A stretch of 64,000 nucleotides of DNA from Azospirillum baldaniorum (GTDB lineage: Bacteria; Pseudomonadota; Alphaproteobacteria; Azospirillales; Azospirillaceae), in the NCBI RefSeq assembly GCF_003119195.2, contig NZ_CP022262.1, forward strand, positions 144,501 through 208,500, in the 5' to 3' direction. This document shows positions 18,395-26,149 of this stretch, in pieces. Each line of letters starts with the position of its first letter. Position 1 is the first letter of the stretch. The position numbers were made by a program, and so were the translations under genes. The notes beneath the pieces are model-generated. The model ran no database searches. It saw only the letters and a list, made by a program, of their open reading frames with translations, and was not told the DNA's origin.

Positions 18395-19615
18395 TCAGGT
18401 CGGGCTCGTCTTCACCACCGGCCGCGCGCGGAGCAGTTGGACGGTGGTCAGGAAGCCCAGCACGGCGGCGGCGCTCCCCAGCAGGAAGACGCCGCCGTAG
18501 CCCACCCGGTCGGCGAGCAGACCGGCCAGCGGGCCGGTCAGGCCGTAGGCGACGTCCTGGAACGCCGCGAAGGCGCCGAGCGCGGTGCCGCGGAGTTGCG
18601 GCTCGACGAGATGGACGACCTCCCGCCCCATGGCGGGAAAGACCAGCGAGCAGCCGAGCCCCGTCAGGAAGGCGCCGGCCAGCGCCGTGACGGGGTCGCC
18701 CGCGGTCCACAGCAGCGCCTGCCCGACCGCCTCCACCGCCAGCGACCCCATCGCCACGCGCAGGCCGCCGAAGCGGTCGGGCAGATGGCCGAGCGCGAAG
18801 CGGACGAGCACGAAGCCGAGCCCGAAGGCGGTCAGGCCGAGCCCGGCGTGGGGCCAGCCCTCGCGGACGAAGTGCAGCGAGAAGAAGGCGCCGATGGCGG
18901 CGAAGCCGATGCCCTGGAGGCTGACGACGGCGCCCTGCCGCCAGATCCGCCCCAGCACGCTGCGGAAGGGCGGGCGCTCGGCGTCGGGGTGGGCCGGGGT
19001 CCCTTCCATGCGCCGGATCGCCAGAAGCCCGACGGCGGGCAGCAGCGCGCTGACCGCCATGACGCCGGAAAAGCCGAAGCGGTCGAGCAGCGCCAGCCCC
19101 AGCGGTCCGCCCGCCGCGAAGGCGCCGTAGAGCGCCGCCCCGATCAGCGCCAGCACACGGCCCGAGCGCTGTGGACCGACGATGCCGATCCCCCAGGCGA
19201 CCACCCCGACCCCGACGAGGCTTTCGCCGACGCCGATGAGCAGGCGGCCCGCCACCAGCACGGAAAAGGCCGCCCATGGCGAGAACGATAGAGGACCGGC
19301 GGCCATCGAGACCAGCCCGCCGGCCACATAGAAGGCCAGCCCCCGCCCGACCGCGCGCTTGGCGCCGCGTCGGTCGGAAAAGGTTCCGGCAAAGCCGCGG
19401 CTGAGAATGGTGGCGAGGAAGGCGCTTCCCACGCCCAGCCCGGCCCAGACATTGCCCATCCCGAGATCCCCGGCCACGAACAGCGGCACGACGGGAAGGG
19501 ACAGGGCGACACAGAGATAGGAGATGAAGAGGACGGCGGTCAGGACGATCAGGCGGCCCTGCGCCGGATCGCGCGCCGCCGCCGGCCTTTGATCCGGCCT
19601 TTGGTGGGGACCCAT
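18395..19615 (-). CDS. MFS transporter (arabinose-exporter-like)
   Basis: A 406-residue major-facilitator protein with 12 predicted helices. The loop 2-3 motif reads FAGTFSDRRGAKRAVGRGLA, close to the MFS motif A, and a related copy LGHLPDRFGGLRVAMG follows helix 8. The general shape resembles drug/sugar exporters of the YhhS/YfcJ type. Substrate cannot be read from the sequence. I took the ATG at 19613-19615; the open frame runs 53 codons further without membrane features. It converges on motB. Confidence 0.75.
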   Translation of the reverse strand: MGPHQRPDQRPAAARDPAQGRLIVLTAVLFISYLCVALSLPVVPLFVAGDLGMGNVWAGLGVGSAFLATILSRGFAGTFSDRRGAKRAVGRGLAFYVAGGLVSMAAGPLSFSPWAAFSVLVAGRLLIGVGESLVGVGVVAWGIGIVGPQRSGRVLALIGAALYGAFAAGGPLGLALLDRFGFSGVMAVSALLPAVGLLAIRRMEGTPAHPDAERPPFRSVLGRIWRQGAVVSLQGIGFAAIGAFFSLHFVREGWPHAGLGLTAFGLGFVLVRFALGHLPDRFGGLRVAMGSLAVEAVGQALLWTAGDPVTALAGAFLTGLGCSLVFPAMGREVVHLVEPQLRGTALGAFAAFQDVAYGLTGPLAGLLADRVGYGGVFLLGSAAAVLGFLTTVQLLRARPVVKTSPT

Positions 19616-19663
19616 GGTGTGCTCCACACTGGTCCCCGCCGATGGCCGTCCGTCCGAACACGC

Positions 19664-19700
19664 GAACGCACTCCGATCGGCGAGGATCGTTGAGTGCGTT
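19664..19700. promoter_or_regulatory. Inverted repeat upstream of the MFS gene
   Basis: AACGCACTC (19665-19673) and GAGTGCGTT (19692-19700) form a perfect 9-bp inverted repeat with an 18-base spacer about 50-85 bases before the start. It could be an operator. The rest of the 19616-19848 gap shows nothing else. Confidence 0.35.
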
Positions 19701-19848
19701 GGTTGACGTTGAACGCTTACGGCCAGCGTGGCTGGCGATGCGGAACAGGGTACCAAGCCCGCGGAGAATTGCAACAGGCCGCGTCGGCCGAGACTGTCAC
19801 CTTTGACGTTCCCTCTTCCCCGAGGGGGCCCTGTTCCGATGCGGAATG

Positions 19849-20481
19849 TCAGGTGCCGGAATCCCGCACATTCTCAACACTTGTCATAAAGGCCGGCGCC
19901 GCCAATCGGCGTGCATGGTTTCGCAGGTCCACAGGCCAGGATTCCGTCAGCTCCTGGAAGCGTTTCCCATCGCCGGCATAAAGTGACCGTGAGGCTTCCT
20001 CCCACCCCTGCTGATCGCCCAGCATGGACATCATGAAACGGTCCGCTGCAGCTTGGGCCTGACGCGCGCGCTCGACACCGCTTCTTTGGTTGCGGGCGGC
20101 GTCGATCAACCGGCGGATCACCGCTGACGCGCCCTCCGGTTGCGCGGCGAGCCACTCCCAGTGGCGCGGGAGCAAGGTCACCTCCCGCGCGACGACACCG
20201 AGCTTGGGCCGGCCGCGCGTCGGCGCACCCATGCTCTGCCTTTGCGGCGACACGTCGTCCTTCGTGGTGCGAAGACGTTCGGCGACCTCTTCCTCACTTC
20301 CGCTCAGATCGAAGTCGATTTGGCGCCCGGTCTGGTCGTCGAAGACAAGGATGACGGCATCGTTGCCGGACGTGGCGGCCCGCTTGATGGCAAGCGCCAC
20401 ATCCTTCGGTGTTCCGGCAGCAAACAGCCCGTCACCGATGAAGGCGGTGCAGGACGGTCCCTCGGTCGGGGCATCGTTCAC
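19849..20481 (-). CDS. DUF2239 family protein
   Basis: The 210-residue protein matches the DUF2239 pattern: CTAFIGDGLFAAGTPKDVALAIKRA, then ILVFDDQTGRQIDFDLSGSEEEV, a GRPKLGVVAREVTLLPRHWEWLAAQPEGASAVIRRLIDAAR core, and a C-terminal RFMMSMLGDQQGWEEASRSLYAGD segment. Function is unknown. The RLIDAAR-type core has a ribbon-helix-like look, but that is inference. The start is a GTG at 20479-20481 with GGAG upstream. It is divergent from the GIY-YIG gene, with two similar palindromic boxes between them. Confidence 0.8.
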   Translation of the reverse strand: MNDAPTEGPSCTAFIGDGLFAAGTPKDVALAIKRAATSGNDAVILVFDDQTGRQIDFDLSGSEEEVAERLRTTKDDVSPQRQSMGAPTRGRPKLGVVAREVTLLPRHWEWLAAQPEGASAVIRRLIDAARNQRSGVERARQAQAAADRFMMSMLGDQQGWEEASRSLYAGDGKRFQELTESWPVDLRNHARRLAAPAFMTSVENVRDSGT

Positions 20482-20523
20482 GGTGGCTCTCCGATAACAT
20501 GTGTGTGGGCAAGCGCGCGCAAT

Positions 20524-20568
20524 TTATACCCGGATAAAAAGCTTGAAGGCAATATTACCCGGGTGTAA
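20524..20568. promoter_or_regulatory. Paired TTAYACCCGGRTAA boxes between divergent genes
   Basis: TTATACCCGGATAA (20524-20537, plus) and TTACACCCGGGTAA (20555-20568, minus) match the same 14-base pattern in opposite orientation, 17 bases apart. They lie in an AT-rich patch between the DUF2239 gene and the GIY-YIG gene. They look like a shared operator. The regulator is not identified. Confidence 0.5.
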
Positions 20569-20622
20569 ATGACAAAGCCAGGACGTTGAGGTTCAGACCG
20601 CGCAGCCGGAGTGAGCGGAACA

Positions 20623-20961
20623 ATGACAACTGGTCAGGACAGAAAGGCGGCCGTGACCGCCTACAAGGAGCGGAAGGTGTCCGCCGGTGTCTACGCGCTG
20701 CGGTGCGTGGCAGCCGGCAAGGTCTGGGTGGGTGCTGCGCCCGATCTGAGCACCATCCAGAACCGCTTGTGGTTTCAGCTCAAACAGAACTCCAGCCCCA
20801 GCCGTGACCTCCAGGCCATCTGGAACGAGCATGGAGCGGACAGCCTGAGTTTCGAGATCCTTGAGCGTCTGGAGGAGGAAACGCTGGTTTATGCCCAGAG
20901 AGCGGCTTTGAAGAAACGCGTTCAGCATTGGCGCGAAGCGCTGGATGCGGCCGTGCTTTGA
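20623..20961 (+). CDS. GIY-YIG nuclease-fold family protein
   Basis: A 112-residue protein with the GIY-YIG order: GVYALRCVAAGKVWVGAAPDLSTIQNRLWFQLKQN, then LQAIWNEHGADSLSFEILERLEEE. The first motif reads GVY and the second WVG, so the classic second YIG tyrosine is Trp-Val-Gly here. This variant is common in small bacterial proteins of the family with unknown substrate. Start at ATG 20623; an in-frame GTG at 20611 is possible. It is divergent from the DUF2239 gene. Confidence 0.7.
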   Translation: MTTGQDRKAAVTAYKERKVSAGVYALRCVAAGKVWVGAAPDLSTIQNRLWFQLKQNSSPSRDLQAIWNEHGADSLSFEILERLEEETLVYAQRAALKKRVQHWREALDAAVL

Positions 20962-21075
20962 CCGTGGCTTTCCCTGACCGGATGAGGCGCCAGGAGCGGC
21001 AAGTGCACCCGACAAAACGGTGATGAAGGTGCCGGGAGGTGCGGGGCCGCACCTCTCCTATCCGATGCACGGCCT

Positions 21076-21708
21076 TCAGCGGGCCACGTACCAGTCCGTC
21101 CGGTGGTTGAAGGCGACGAAGGCGTTCAACACCGCCGCCCCCAGCATCGAGGCCAGCACCGCCTTCCCGTCGATCACGAAGACCGCCATGGAGAAGATCA
21201 CCACGTCGAACATGGCCTGGAGCCAGCCGGCGCGGAAGCCCGTCTTCTCCTGGATGTAGAAGGCGAGAATGCCCACCCCGCCGCCGCTGGAGCCGTGGCG
21301 GAACAGGCCGATCACCCCGATGCCGATGCAGAAGCCCGCCAGAACCGCCGCCACATAGGGATGCAGCGCGTCGTAGCGGATCGCGTGGGGCGCCAGAGTG
21401 GTCAGCACCGAGATGCTGGTGACCGCCAGAAGCGACTTCGCGGTGAAGCGCCAGCCGATGCGCGCCAGCGCCAGCGCGTAGAAGGGCAGGTTCACCACGA
21501 AGAACACCGGGCCGAAATCCAGCCCCGTGGCGTAGGCGATGACGAAGGACAGCCCCGCCGCCTGCCCGGTGATCAATCCGGCGGCATGCAGTATGGAAAT
21601 CCCGAACGCGGTCATGATGATGCCGAACAACTGCCCCTGCGCATTATCAAATGCGCTGTGCGCCGCCCGTTTGGTTTCATTTGTTGCAAGGGCAGTGTTT
21701 GGGGCCAT
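21076..21708 (-). CDS. YitT family inner-membrane protein
   Basis: The protein has five to six hydrophobic spans and the YitT signature (GIIMTAFGISILHAAGLITGQAAGLSFVIAYATGLDFGPVFFVVNLPFYALA, then IGVIGLFRHGSSGGGVGILAFYIQEKTGFRAGWLQ). Function of the family is not settled. The ATG at 21706-21708 gives 210 residues; a GTG at 21739-21741 would add 11 residues and is equally possible because neither has a clear ribosome site. It stands alone, facing away from the R-body operon. Confidence 0.75.
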   Translation of the reverse strand: MAPNTALATNETKRAAHSAFDNAQGQLFGIIMTAFGISILHAAGLITGQAAGLSFVIAYATGLDFGPVFFVVNLPFYALALARIGWRFTAKSLLAVTSISVLTTLAPHAIRYDALHPYVAAVLAGFCIGIGVIGLFRHGSSGGGVGILAFYIQEKTGFRAGWLQAMFDVVIFSMAVFVIDGKAVLASMLGAAVLNAFVAFNHRTDWYVAR

Positions 21709-21741
21709 AGATACTGCACTTTTCTTGAGCACGCTCGGCAC

Positions 21742-22212
21742 CTTCCAGACTTCGTTTCACATCGACAGTATCATCAAAGACCAGACCAAGAATAGAGCGG
21801 CGTAAGTTCGTTCGCCGTCCCCGCAATCCGTGGTACGACGCCGCTTCGCGTTCCCGTCGCCCCTCCCCTCGCCGTCGATTCCTCCGGATGGCGCGGGTTT
21901 TCCGCGCGGGGGCGCGGGCGGTGGGACGCGGAATTGCACGGCCTTGCGTCCATCGTTGCGCCCACCGCGCAAGAATCGGTCGCGCCAACACCGCACGCTT
22001 TCCCCGCATTGATCGCCAAAGCGCAACCCAGGCACACAAAACTCACGCGGTCCGCCGGATTCTTTCGCCGGATAGACCAATCGCGCGGCAAGCCGCCTCG
22101 CTACAGTCGCACCGTCCGCTGTTCACGCACCCCATGGTCGCATGGGGCTGCGCGAATGATCGACGCCACCAGCGGCCGCCTTTGAAACCGGCCCCACCAG
22201 TGAGGAAAGACA
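21742..22212. other. Promoter region of the R-body operon
   Basis: No protein-coding frame here is convincing. The region should carry the promoter of the reb operon. The only ribosome-site signal is AGGAAAG just before the first reb start. A TGGCGCG-N4-TTCC string near 21889 is a poor match to a sigma-54 promoter and is not called. Confidence 0.4.
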
Positions 22213-22503
22213 ATGGCATTTCCGACCGCCGTGAACGACCAGATCACCGATTCCGTCACCCAGGCCAACACCAAGGTCCTGGGCGACGCTCCGGCGATCG
22301 CCATGGGCAACCTGTTCCAGGCCACGGCTCAGGCGCTGGCCAACGCGGCCCACAACGCCACCAACGCCCAGCAGCAGTCCTACGTGACCGCGCAGGCCGC
22401 CACCACCCAGGGCGTGGCCACGCTCTACTCGATCGACACCGCCTCCACCGGCGTGGCGACGAAGAGCATCCTCAGCACCGGCGTCAAGGGCCTCGGCTCG
22501 TAA
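22213..22503 (+). CDS. RebB family R-body protein (copy 1)
   Basis: RebB-type proteins polymerise into R-bodies, coiled protein ribbons that can spring open. The 96 residues show the family core: MAFPTAVNDQITDSVTQAN, GDAPAIAMGNLFQATAQALANAAHNATN, AQQQSYVTAQAAT, and LYSIDTAST. There is no signal peptide, as expected for a cytoplasmic ribbon protein. It is the first gene of a plus-strand run of ten genes. Ribosome site AGGAAAG. The C-terminus (STGVKGLGS) is longer than in the next copies. Confidence 0.9.
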   Translation: MAFPTAVNDQITDSVTQANTKVLGDAPAIAMGNLFQATAQALANAAHNATNAQQQSYVTAQAATTQGVATLYSIDTASTGVATKSILSTGVKGLGS

Positions 22504-22603
22504 GCCGGACCCGCGCCGCCATCGACGTTTCAAACCACCTGCGCCACCCCGCCTTCCATGAGGGATCGCGGGCGGGCGGCAGACAACCGAAGAGGACGAA
22601 CAA

Positions 22604-22873
22604 ATGGCTTTCCCGACCGCCGTGAACGACCAGATCACCGATTCCGTCACCCAGGCCAACACCAAGGTCCTGGGCGACGCTCCGGCGATCGCCATGGGCA
22701 ACCTGTTCCAGGCCACGGCCCAGGCGCTGGCCAACGCGGCCCACAACGCCACCAACAACCAGCAGCAGTCCTACGTGACCATGCAGGCCGCCACGACCAT
22801 GGGCGTCGCGACGCTCTACTCGATCGACACCGCCTCCACCGGCGTCGCCACCAAGTCGATCCTGGGGAGCTGA
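22604..22873 (+). CDS. RebB family R-body protein (copy 2)
   Basis: The 89 residues are nearly identical to copy 1 through residue 80, with NNQQQ in place of NAQQQ and MQAATTMG in place of AQAATTQG. DNA identity with copy 1 is almost complete in the first 150 bases, so the pair is a recent tandem duplication or is being converted. A GAGGACGA ribosome site precedes the ATG. Confidence 0.9.
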   Translation: MAFPTAVNDQITDSVTQANTKVLGDAPAIAMGNLFQATAQALANAAHNATNNQQQSYVTMQAATTMGVATLYSIDTASTGVATKSILGS

Positions 22874-22964
22874 TGAGCCGACCGGCCAGGACCGGGCGCC
22901 CGCGGGCATCCGGAACGGGCCGCCGGCCATCCATCCCGAACCATTCGCCAAGGAATAACGTCAG

Positions 22965-23231
22965 ATGGCTTTCCCGACGGCAGTCAACAGCCAGATCACC
23001 GATTCCGTAGCCCAGAGCAACGTCCAGGTCGTTGGCAGCTCGCCGGCGATCGCCATGGGCAACCTGTACCAGGCCACCGCCCAGGCGCTGGCCAACGCGG
23101 CCCACAACGCGACCCTGGCGCAGCAGCAGATGTACGTCACGGCGCAGGCCGCCACGACGACGGGCGTCGCGATGCTCTACTCCATCGACACCGCGACCAC
23201 CGGCGCCGCCACGTCGAAGCTCCTCGGCTGA
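22965..23231 (+). CDS. RebB family R-body protein (copy 3)
   Basis: An 88-residue RebB paralogue, MAFPTAVNSQITDSVAQSN, with VGSSPAIAMGNLYQATAQALANAAHNATLAQQQMY. It is more diverged from copies 1 and 2. R-bodies in Caedibacter need more than one small Reb protein, so the copies may be different ribbon subunits. AAGGAATAA precedes the ATG. Confidence 0.9.
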   Translation: MAFPTAVNSQITDSVAQSNVQVVGSSPAIAMGNLYQATAQALANAAHNATLAQQQMYVTAQAATTTGVAMLYSIDTATTGAATSKLLG

Positions 23232-23327
23232 CCGGTCGGCGGACGCGGCACCCGCCGCCGTCCGCCGCACCGCCGCCGGCGCTTTGGCCTCGAACCAACG
23301 CAACATCTGATGTAAGGAGCAAACACG

Positions 23328-23600
23328 ATGGCTTTCCCGACCGCCCTGAACAACCAGATCACGGACTCGGTCTCCCAGGTCAACACCAAGGTCCTGGGCG
23401 ACGCCCCGGCCGTCGCGATGGGCAACCTGTTCGTCGCCACCAGCCAGGCGCTGTCGAACGCGGCCCACAACGCCACGAACAACCAGCAGCAGTCCTACGT
23501 GGTGATGCAGGCGGCCACCACGCAGGGCCTGTCGACCCTGTACTCCGTCGACACGGCCTCGACCGGCGTCGTCACCACCCAGATCCTGGGCCTCTCCTAA
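23328..23600 (+). CDS. RebB family R-body protein (copy 4)
   Basis: A 90-residue RebB paralogue, MAFPTALNNQITDSVSQVN, with GDAPAVAMGNLFVATSQALSNAAHNATNNQQQSYVVMQAATTQG. A strong AAGGAG site precedes the ATG. The stop codon sits in the loop of a hairpin (CTCTCC-TAA-GGAGAG), followed by a second stem. Confidence 0.9.
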   Translation: MAFPTALNNQITDSVSQVNTKVLGDAPAVAMGNLFVATSQALSNAAHNATNNQQQSYVVMQAATTQGLSTLYSVDTASTGVVTTQILGLS

Positions 23601-23640
23601 GGAGAGCCGGCGGGCCGCCCTCGGAGCACCGGGGGCGGCC
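23592..23640 (+). terminator. Double hairpin at and after the reb copy 4 stop
   Basis: CTCTCC (23592-23597) and GGAGAG (23601-23606) enclose the TAA stop. GGCCGCCC (23613-23620) and GGGCGGCC (23633-23640) form a second stem. No T run follows, so partial termination or 3'-end protection of the structural-protein mRNA is more likely than full stop. Confidence 0.45.
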
Positions 23641-23725
23641 TCCGCCGCAGGTTGAAGCGCCCGGTCGCGCATAAGCCCGTGTCCGCAGAAGCCAGTGGCA
23701 GGAGCCTGAAGGCAGGAGTGCGTGA

Positions 23726-23959
23726 ATGCCGGATGGAGGCTCCTCCAGTCTTGCCGGATCGGTCGCGGCGAACACGGCGATACCGCTTGGCCTGACCCCA
23801 TCCCTGGCGATGGACATGACCTACGTCGCCATGGCCGACAGCCTCGGCCTGGCCATGCAGAACGCCGTCGCCAACCAGCAGCGCGCCCAGGTCATCACCG
23901 AAGCCGCGCTCGCCCAGGTCCTCACGCTGATCATCACCAAGGGAACCGCAAAATCATGA
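23726..23959 (+). CDS. Divergent Reb-like small protein
   Basis: The 77-residue protein keeps a Reb-like central helix (SLAMDMTYVAMADSLGLAMQNAVANQQRAQVITEAALAQVL), with an NAVANQQ block that aligns to NAAHNATNNQQQ of the RebB copies. The N-terminus is Ser/Gly/Ala-rich. GGCAGGAG precedes the ATG. Its TGA overlaps the next start as ATGA, so the two are translationally coupled. It is probably a minor R-body subunit. Confidence 0.65.
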   Translation: MPDGGSSSLAGSVAANTAIPLGLTPSLAMDMTYVAMADSLGLAMQNAVANQQRAQVITEAALAQVLTLIITKGTAKS

Positions 23960-24450
23960 GCGACGAAGGCACCGTGAACACCCAGGTGATCGACGCGACG
24001 TCGGACATCGTCACGCTTCTGACGGGACAGTCCCCCGCGCAGTCGTTCGCCATGCTCGACGCCGTGATGGTCGAGACGCTCGGCATGGCGATGCACAACG
24101 CCGTGCACCGCCAGCAGAACGCCGGCATGGTCAACTCCGCCGCGGTCACCGCCGCCTGCGCCAAGATGCTGTCCGTGCCCTTCCCCACCACGCCCCCGCC
24201 GCCGCCCTCGGGCTCGTCCACCTCCGGGGGCAACGCGTCTCCCCTGCAGCCGCTGACTCCGCTGCTGACGACCTCGCTCACCACCCTGCCCTCCACGGTC
24301 GTCGGCGGCTCTGGAAACAGCACCGTCGCTGGCGGAACCGGAAACAGCACCGTCGCCGGTGGCACCGGGAACAGCACCGTCAGCGGTGGAACCGGGAACG
24401 GCACCGTCGCCGGCGGAACCGGAAACAGCACCGTCAGCGGCGGGTCGTGA
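23956..24450 (+). CDS. Reb-like protein with Pro-rich linker and 9-residue repeat tail
   Basis: The N-terminal 75 residues are Reb-like (TVNTQVIDATSDIVTLL, AMLDAVMVETLGMAMHNAVHRQQNAGMVNSAAVTAACA). A PTTPPPPPSGSSTSG linker follows, then a tail of five GG[ST]GN[SG]TV[AS] units (24304-24438) that ends GGS. The unit length equals that of RTX nonapeptides, but the calcium aspartate is replaced, so calcium binding is not expected. The tail could be a surface-exposed or adhesive end of the ribbon. Start ATG 23956 overlaps the upstream stop. Confidence 0.65.
   Translation: MSDEGTVNTQVIDATSDIVTLLTGQSPAQSFAMLDAVMVETLGMAMHNAVHRQQNAGMVNSAAVTAACAKMLSVPFPTTPPPPPSGSSTSGGNASPLQPLTPLLTTSLTTLPSTVVGGSGNSTVAGGTGNSTVAGGTGNSTVSGGTGNGTVAGGTGNSTVSGGS
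24304..24438 (+). repeat. Five 27-bp coding repeats
   Basis: Five direct 27-bp units encode GG[ST]GN[SG]TV[AS]. Units differ mainly at third positions, with one Asn-Gly-Thr variant. They lie wholly inside the Reb-like gene. Confidence 0.8.
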
Positions 24451-24511
24451 TTGACCCCGCGCCCATCCCCCAGCGGCCGGCCGTCCAGGCCACAACGAGC
24501 AAGGAGCCTTC

Positions 24512-24862
24512 ATGTCGGAGCCCACGAAGGTCAATGCGCAGATCATTGACGTCATAAACCAGACGCAGACGGCGACCATGAGCCAGCAGGTCGTTACCAC
24601 CAGTGGCGCGGGGAAAGCCTATCAGGCGGTCGCCCAGTCCACGGCCATGGCCGTGCAGGACGCGACGGACACGCTGCGCAACGTCTCGACCATCGCCACC
24701 ACGGCGATCGGTGTCGCGATGGCGCAGCTCCTGGCGACGGGCGACCCGAAATACGTCACCGCCCTGACCCAGGCCCAGGGAATGATGACGAGCGCCGCCA
24801 ACGACTTCACCAGCATCGGTACCGCGGCCTCCACGGTCCTGAATAGCTTCCCGTCGAGCTGA
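24512..24862 (+). CDS. Divergent Reb-like protein, 116 residues
   Basis: The opening KVNAQIIDVINQTQTATMSQQ and the block AYQAVAQSTAMAVQDATDTLRNVSTIATTAIGVAMAQLLA follow the Reb pattern of an alanine-rich helix with a conserved VQDAT/AHNAT centre. A C-terminal extension of about 30 residues is extra. AAGGAG precedes the ATG. It is probably another R-body subunit or assembly factor. Confidence 0.65.
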   Translation: MSEPTKVNAQIIDVINQTQTATMSQQVVTTSGAGKAYQAVAQSTAMAVQDATDTLRNVSTIATTAIGVAMAQLLATGDPKYVTALTQAQGMMTSAANDFTSIGTAASTVLNSFPSS

Positions 24863-24884
24863 CCCTTACGCAGGTGTCCCCACC

Positions 24885-25964
24885 ATGACCGTCTCTGTCG
24901 CCAACAAGATGATCCAGAACCGCGCCGGGCTCACCGACCTGGGGCGGCTTGCGCTCGCCTTCATCGATGGCGGGTCGGAGTGGCTCGACTGGGCCATCAG
25001 CAACGCCGGTCCGCGCTATGATTTCCCGGACGAGAGCACGCTCGTGGAGCAGGTCCAGCAGGGTCTTCACGCGACGCGGCTGGCCCTTCTGCCCACCATG
25101 AAGCTGATGGTCAGCCCGGTGAAGCTGATGACGCTGGGGGTGGACAGCCTGCGCACGCTGGCCGACGCCGAATCCGGCGACGCCAGCGCCACGGTGTCGG
25201 CCCAGGTCAAGCGCATCCTCGCCGACCACAATCTCCTGACCCAGGACGACTTCGCCGCCAGCGCGTCCTTCCTCGCCGGCCTGGGAGTTTCCGGGGCTCC
25301 GGTCTTCCAGTTCATGGGCTTCGATGAGCAGCTGGCGGTGCAGGAGCTGCTCTACCGCAAGGAAAGCCAGGGGACGGCGAACCCCGAGCTGCAGAAGGAG
25401 GCGGCCGCCTTCGCGGTGGACCAGGCGCGCACCGTGCAGGAGTTCGCGGACTATTATCAGTTCTATCTGATCTACGTGAACCGGCTGGGCTCCCTGACCG
25501 CGACGCCGGACGACCGGAAGAAACGGGCCGGCGGCGCGCTGGAAACCATCCTCCCACAGTTGTTCGGCTTTCTGGAATGCCCACAGGTCCCCCCGCTGGC
25601 CGCACCGGCGGACGTGGCGCGGGCCGTTTCCAACTGGCAGAAGGGCGGCCGGCCGGTCGGCTTTGCCCGCCTGTCGGACGGGGCGCTGCAGATCGTCCGC
25701 GACACGGCCTTCCGGGACGAGACCGGCGACGCGGTGCGGGTGCTGGTGGCCGGCTATCTCGCCGGGGCGCAGGCCCTGCTGTCGGCGACGCCGCCGCAAC
25801 GCGGCATCATGGGCCAGGACGGCGCGTCCTGTCTCTTCCCCGTCTTCGGCAAGGGCATTCAGGCGGAAATCCAGATGGGGGCCGCGGGGGTGATCTCCCT
25901 GCGCTGCTTTCGCCCCGATCCCCCCGCCACCACCACGGCAGCCACCACCGCCACCGCCGCCTGA
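24885..25964 (+). CDS. R-body operon protein of unknown function, 359 residues
   Basis: I do not recognise the family. The protein is mostly alpha-helical, has no signal peptide or clear membrane helix, and begins MTVSVANKMIQNRAGLTDLGRLALAFIDGGSEWLDWAI. A middle region (GFDEQLAVQELLYRKESQGTANPELQKEAAAFAVDQARTVQEF) is charged. It ends in a threonine/alanine-rich tail. Its place 22 bases after a Reb-like gene, in the same direction, suggests a role in R-body assembly or cargo. The long minus-strand open frame across this region is a shadow. Confidence 0.6.
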   Translation: MTVSVANKMIQNRAGLTDLGRLALAFIDGGSEWLDWAISNAGPRYDFPDESTLVEQVQQGLHATRLALLPTMKLMVSPVKLMTLGVDSLRTLADAESGDASATVSAQVKRILADHNLLTQDDFAASASFLAGLGVSGAPVFQFMGFDEQLAVQELLYRKESQGTANPELQKEAAAFAVDQARTVQEFADYYQFYLIYVNRLGSLTATPDDRKKRAGGALETILPQLFGFLECPQVPPLAAPADVARAVSNWQKGGRPVGFARLSDGALQIVRDTAFRDETGDAVRVLVAGYLAGAQALLSATPPQRGIMGQDGASCLFPVFGKGIQAEIQMGAAGVISLRCFRPDPPATTTAATTATAA

Positions 25965-26149
25965 CTCGCCCCTGCCGGCCGTGACCGGGGCGGCGCCTTC
26001 TGCACCGCCCTGTGCACCGCCTTCTGCGCCAGCCTCTGTGCCATCCACGCCGACCGCATCGGCGGCGGAGACGCCGGCGCCGACGGAGACGCCGACGGCC
26101 CCGCCGCCCAGCGCCCCGCAAAACCGAACCGGACGAAGGAGATCGAAGG

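Noticed and set aside
21036..21055. Hairpin GAGGTGCGG/CCGCACCTC as terminator
   Set aside because: The loop is only two bases and no T run follows on either strand.
21889..21906. Possible sigma-54 promoter before the reb operon
   Set aside because: TGGCGCG-N4-TTCC lacks the essential -12 GC, and the neighbouring regulator has no GAFTGA loop.
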